Below are positions 6,677 to 7,664 of a stretch of 7,664 bases of DNA, piece by piece. How positions within the stretch are numbered: the first letter of the stretch is position 1; each line of letters begins with the position of its first letter. The notes beneath the pieces were generated by a model, which was not told where the DNA came from, did not search any database, and was given only the letters and a program-made list of their open reading frames with translations. Origin of the DNA: Oscillospiraceae bacterium (lineage in GTDB: Bacteria; Bacillota; Clostridia; Oscillospirales; Oscillospiraceae); contig JAISKY010000173.1 of NCBI GenBank assembly GCA_031260745.1, forward strand, positions 1 to 7,664, written 5' to 3'. The position numbers were made by a program, and so were the translations under genes.

Positions 6677-6722
6677 GCGGAGACGCTGGTGTCCGGCTGA
6701 CATACCCCCGCACCCCAACGCA

Positions 6723-6741
6723 AGGGGGCGCACTGCCCCCT
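6723..6741 (+). repeat. G/C-tract inverted repeat near mobC, possible nick-proximal IR
   Basis: AGGGGGC (6723-6729) and GCCCCCT (6735-6741) pair around GCACT. AACCCCC follows directly, and further C-tracts lie upstream at 6705-6709 and 6713-6716, so the GGGGG can pair with several alternative partners. It ends 18 nt before the mobC ribosome binding site. Confidence 0.6.
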
Positions 6742-6759
6742 AACCCCCGAGTACGAACG

Positions 6760-6768
6760 AAAGGAGGT
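6760..6768 (+). promoter_or_regulatory. mobC ribosome binding site with no ATG at the proper distance
   Basis: AAAGGAGGT is a near-perfect Shine-Dalgarno sequence. Eight nt downstream, where a start codon belongs, stands ACG (6777-6779), in frame with mobC (ACG AGC AAA TCT AAA ATG). The first in-frame ATG is at 6792, 23 nt away. GAGTA (6749-6753) and TACTC (6772-6776) flank the site as a 5-bp stem that puts the Shine-Dalgarno sequence in the loop. Confidence 0.7.
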
Positions 6769-6791
6769 CGATACTCACGAGCAAATCTAAA

Positions 6792-7079
6792 ATGTTCTGT
6801 TTCCGGTTAAGCGAACCGGATTTCGAGCGAATCCGAAGCAAAGCCGAACGCTCCAAGTTGTCCGTAACGGCGTTCATTACGGCGGCGGCGCTGGGCAAGG
6901 AAATCGTTGTAGTTGACGGACTGGCTCCGATACTCACGGAGCTAAAAGCGCTTGGACGCAATCTGAACCAACTAACTACGCTGTCAAATATGGGCAAAAT
7001 CCGGAGTTTGGAGCTTTGCGAAGTCAAAGAGCAATTCGGAACTTTGGTCAGGGCGGTTACGAAGCTGAAAGGCAGGTGA
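6792..7079 (+). CDS. mobC: MobC-like relaxosome accessory protein
   Basis: This small protein has 95 residues from ATG 6792, or 100 if translation begins at ACG 6777. Its first 40 residues (FRLSEPDFERIRSKAERSKLSVTAFIT in outline) resemble a ribbon-helix-helix DNA-binding fold. The later LKALGRNLNQL segment is the hallmark of the bacterial MobC family. MobC proteins bind oriT and help the relaxase open DNA. The relaxase frame follows after 6 nt, which supports the call. The start is uncertain. The good Shine-Dalgarno sequence at 6760-6768 points to the ACG codon, whose downstream residues SKSK are what I would expect at the N-terminus of this family. ATG 6792 is given as the conservative start, although it would be poorly translated. 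Confidence 0.82.
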   Translation: MFCFRLSEPDFERIRSKAERSKLSVTAFITAAALGKEIVVVDGLAPILTELKALGRNLNQLTTLSNMGKIRSLELCEVKEQFGTLVRAVTKLKGR

Positions 7080-7085
7080 TGAAAA

Positions 7086-7664
7086 CTGGCAACAGTAACT
7101 GCAATCAAAGGCAGGACGCAGAGCGCAATCGCGCTGAGAAAGGTAATAGTCTATGTCGGACAGGCGAAAAAGACGATGTTCACTGACCCGAACAACGGAG
7201 CGCGCTACCGCTTAATCAGCGGTCAAAACTGCGTCGCGGAGAGCGCGTTCCCGGAGTTTATGGCTACGAAAGTTCAGTACGACAAAGATACCGGAGTGTT
7301 TTACAAACAATTCGTTCAGAGTTTCAAACCCGGCGAATCGGCAAATCCAAAAGATATTCACCAAATGGGTGTGGAACTTGCCGAATATTTCAAGGGCTTT
7401 GAGGTTCTTATAGCCACTCACATTGACGCGGACCATTGGCACAATCATTTAATCGTGAATTCGGTAAACTCCGAAACCGGTCTGAAAATCCAGTTCAACG
7501 AAAAAAGTCTTAGCGAATTGCGAAAATTCTCCGACAAAATATGTCAGGCTCACGGTCTGGAAATCTTGAAGCCCTACGAAAAAACTACGCAGACCTCCGG
7601 AGTGAATACGCGCGAGTACCGGGCGGCGGCCAGAGGCGACAGCTGGAAGTTCAGGCTGATGAGC
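7086..7664 (+). CDS. MOB_P-type relaxase (Relaxase/mobilization nuclease), 3' end cut by window
   Basis: The N-terminal 193 codons are open to the window edge. The frame begins ATVTAIKGRTQ after a CTG. The likely nicking tyrosine is Y23 (VYVGQ). The metal-binding histidine motif is HIDADHWHNH at 112-121, followed by LIVNSV. TREYRAA and GDSWKFRL are further family-typical stretches. The protein would nick oriT and pilot the strand in conjugative mobilization together with MobC. A TGA at 7080-7082 closes this frame, so no upstream ATG is possible. AGGTGA (7074-7079) lies 6 nt before CTG 7086-7088, which is the apparent start. The ATG at 7079-7081, overlapping the mobC stop, is in another frame that ends at 7186. 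One A fewer in AAAA (7082-7085) would fuse it to the relaxase as MKLATVTAIK. The C-terminus is beyond the window. Confidence 0.85.
   Translation, partial: MATVTAIKGRTQSAIALRKVIVYVGQAKKTMFTDPNNGARYRLISGQNCVAESAFPEFMATKVQYDKDTGVFYKQFVQSFKPGESANPKDIHQMGVELAEYFKGFEVLIATHIDADHWHNHLIVNSVNSETGLKIQFNEKSLSELRKFSDKICQAHGLEILKPYEKTTQTSGVNTREYRAAARGDSWKFRLMS

Larger units (their letters stand above)
6488..6776 (+). other. non-coding structured leader, candidate oriT region
   Basis: This stretch between the plus promoter and mobC contains no convincing gene; the longest plus ORF with an ATG noted here is 12 codons (6549-6587). It is rich in inverted repeats: GTTTCCT (6551-6557) with AGGAAAC (6587-6593), and hairpins at 6606-6622, 6624-6676 and 6723-6741. 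C-tracts lie at 6705-6709, 6713-6716, 6736-6740 and 6744-6748. Inverted repeats directly upstream of a mobC-relaxase operon are the usual place for oriT, so transfer initiation is the favoured role. An RNA-level role in the mob mRNA leader is the alternative. I cannot place the nick site. Confidence 0.5.

Noticed and set aside
6503..6733. A 76-codon minus-strand open frame across the mob leader.
   Set aside because: The translation is low-complexity and unlike any family, it has no ribosome binding site, and it lies over the strong inverted repeats, which already constrain the sequence.
1..7664. CRISPR arrays, tRNA or rRNA genes, insertion sequences.
   Set aside because: No regularly spaced repeats, no cloverleaf-like or rRNA stretches and no transposase frames were seen on either strand.

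Overview
The window looks like part of the chromosome of an anaerobic Clostridia-type Firmicute, probably a gut, rumen or digester member of the Oscillospiraceae/Ruminococcaceae group. The reasons are strong GGAGG-type ribosome binding sites, sigma-A consensus promoters, U-tailed hairpin terminators, an HTH/Ser-Thr-kinase gene pair, an SLH-containing secreted glycoside hydrolase and a Firmicutes-style MobC/MOB_P pair. This assignment rests on protein style only.

Left half (1-5321), resident genes on the + strand. After a few codons that may end an upstream gene, a near-consensus sigma-A promoter (78-106) drives a two-gene operon. The first gene encodes a small HTH-like protein (199-651). It overlaps by 8 nt a gene for a membrane Ser/Thr kinase with a cytoplasmic kinase domain, one membrane segment and an outward-facing internalin-like leucine-rich-repeat domain (644-2347). 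An 11-codon leader ORF and a 6-codon ORF chained to it precede the operon. A hairpin terminator (2374-2420) separates this operon from a large secreted enzyme (2495-5278). That enzyme carries a signal peptide, a GH5 cellulase-like domain, three SLH repeats and a C-terminal serine-esterase alpha/beta-hydrolase domain, and a strong terminator follows it. Together these genes suggest a surface sensing and polysaccharide-degradation locus, although the link between kinase and enzyme is inferred only from adjacency.

Right half (5322-7664), mobile-element type. A minus-strand gene resembling DUF6076 zinc-ribbon proteins (5667-6398) is cut by an in-frame TAA, and its conserved C-terminal 80 codons continue in the same frame (5424-5666). 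Upstream of it is a perfect inverted repeat, 21-bp arms around a 3-nt centre (6438-6482). Its symmetry creates two perfect consensus promoters (TTGACA, 17 nt, TATAAT) firing in opposite directions, one to the DUF6076-like gene and one towards a mobilization operon. A ~290-nt non-coding, hairpin-rich and C-tract-rich leader follows, which is a good oriT candidate. Next come mobC (6792-7079) and the first 193 codons of a MOB_P-type relaxase that runs off the window. Neither mob gene has an ATG where one is expected: mobC has ACG behind its Shine-Dalgarno sequence and the relaxase frame begins at CTG.

The most notable item is the palindromic, mutually exclusive divergent promoter at 6438-6482. 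The next is the cluster of start/stop lesions around it, which could mean decay, low-level translation or sequencing error.
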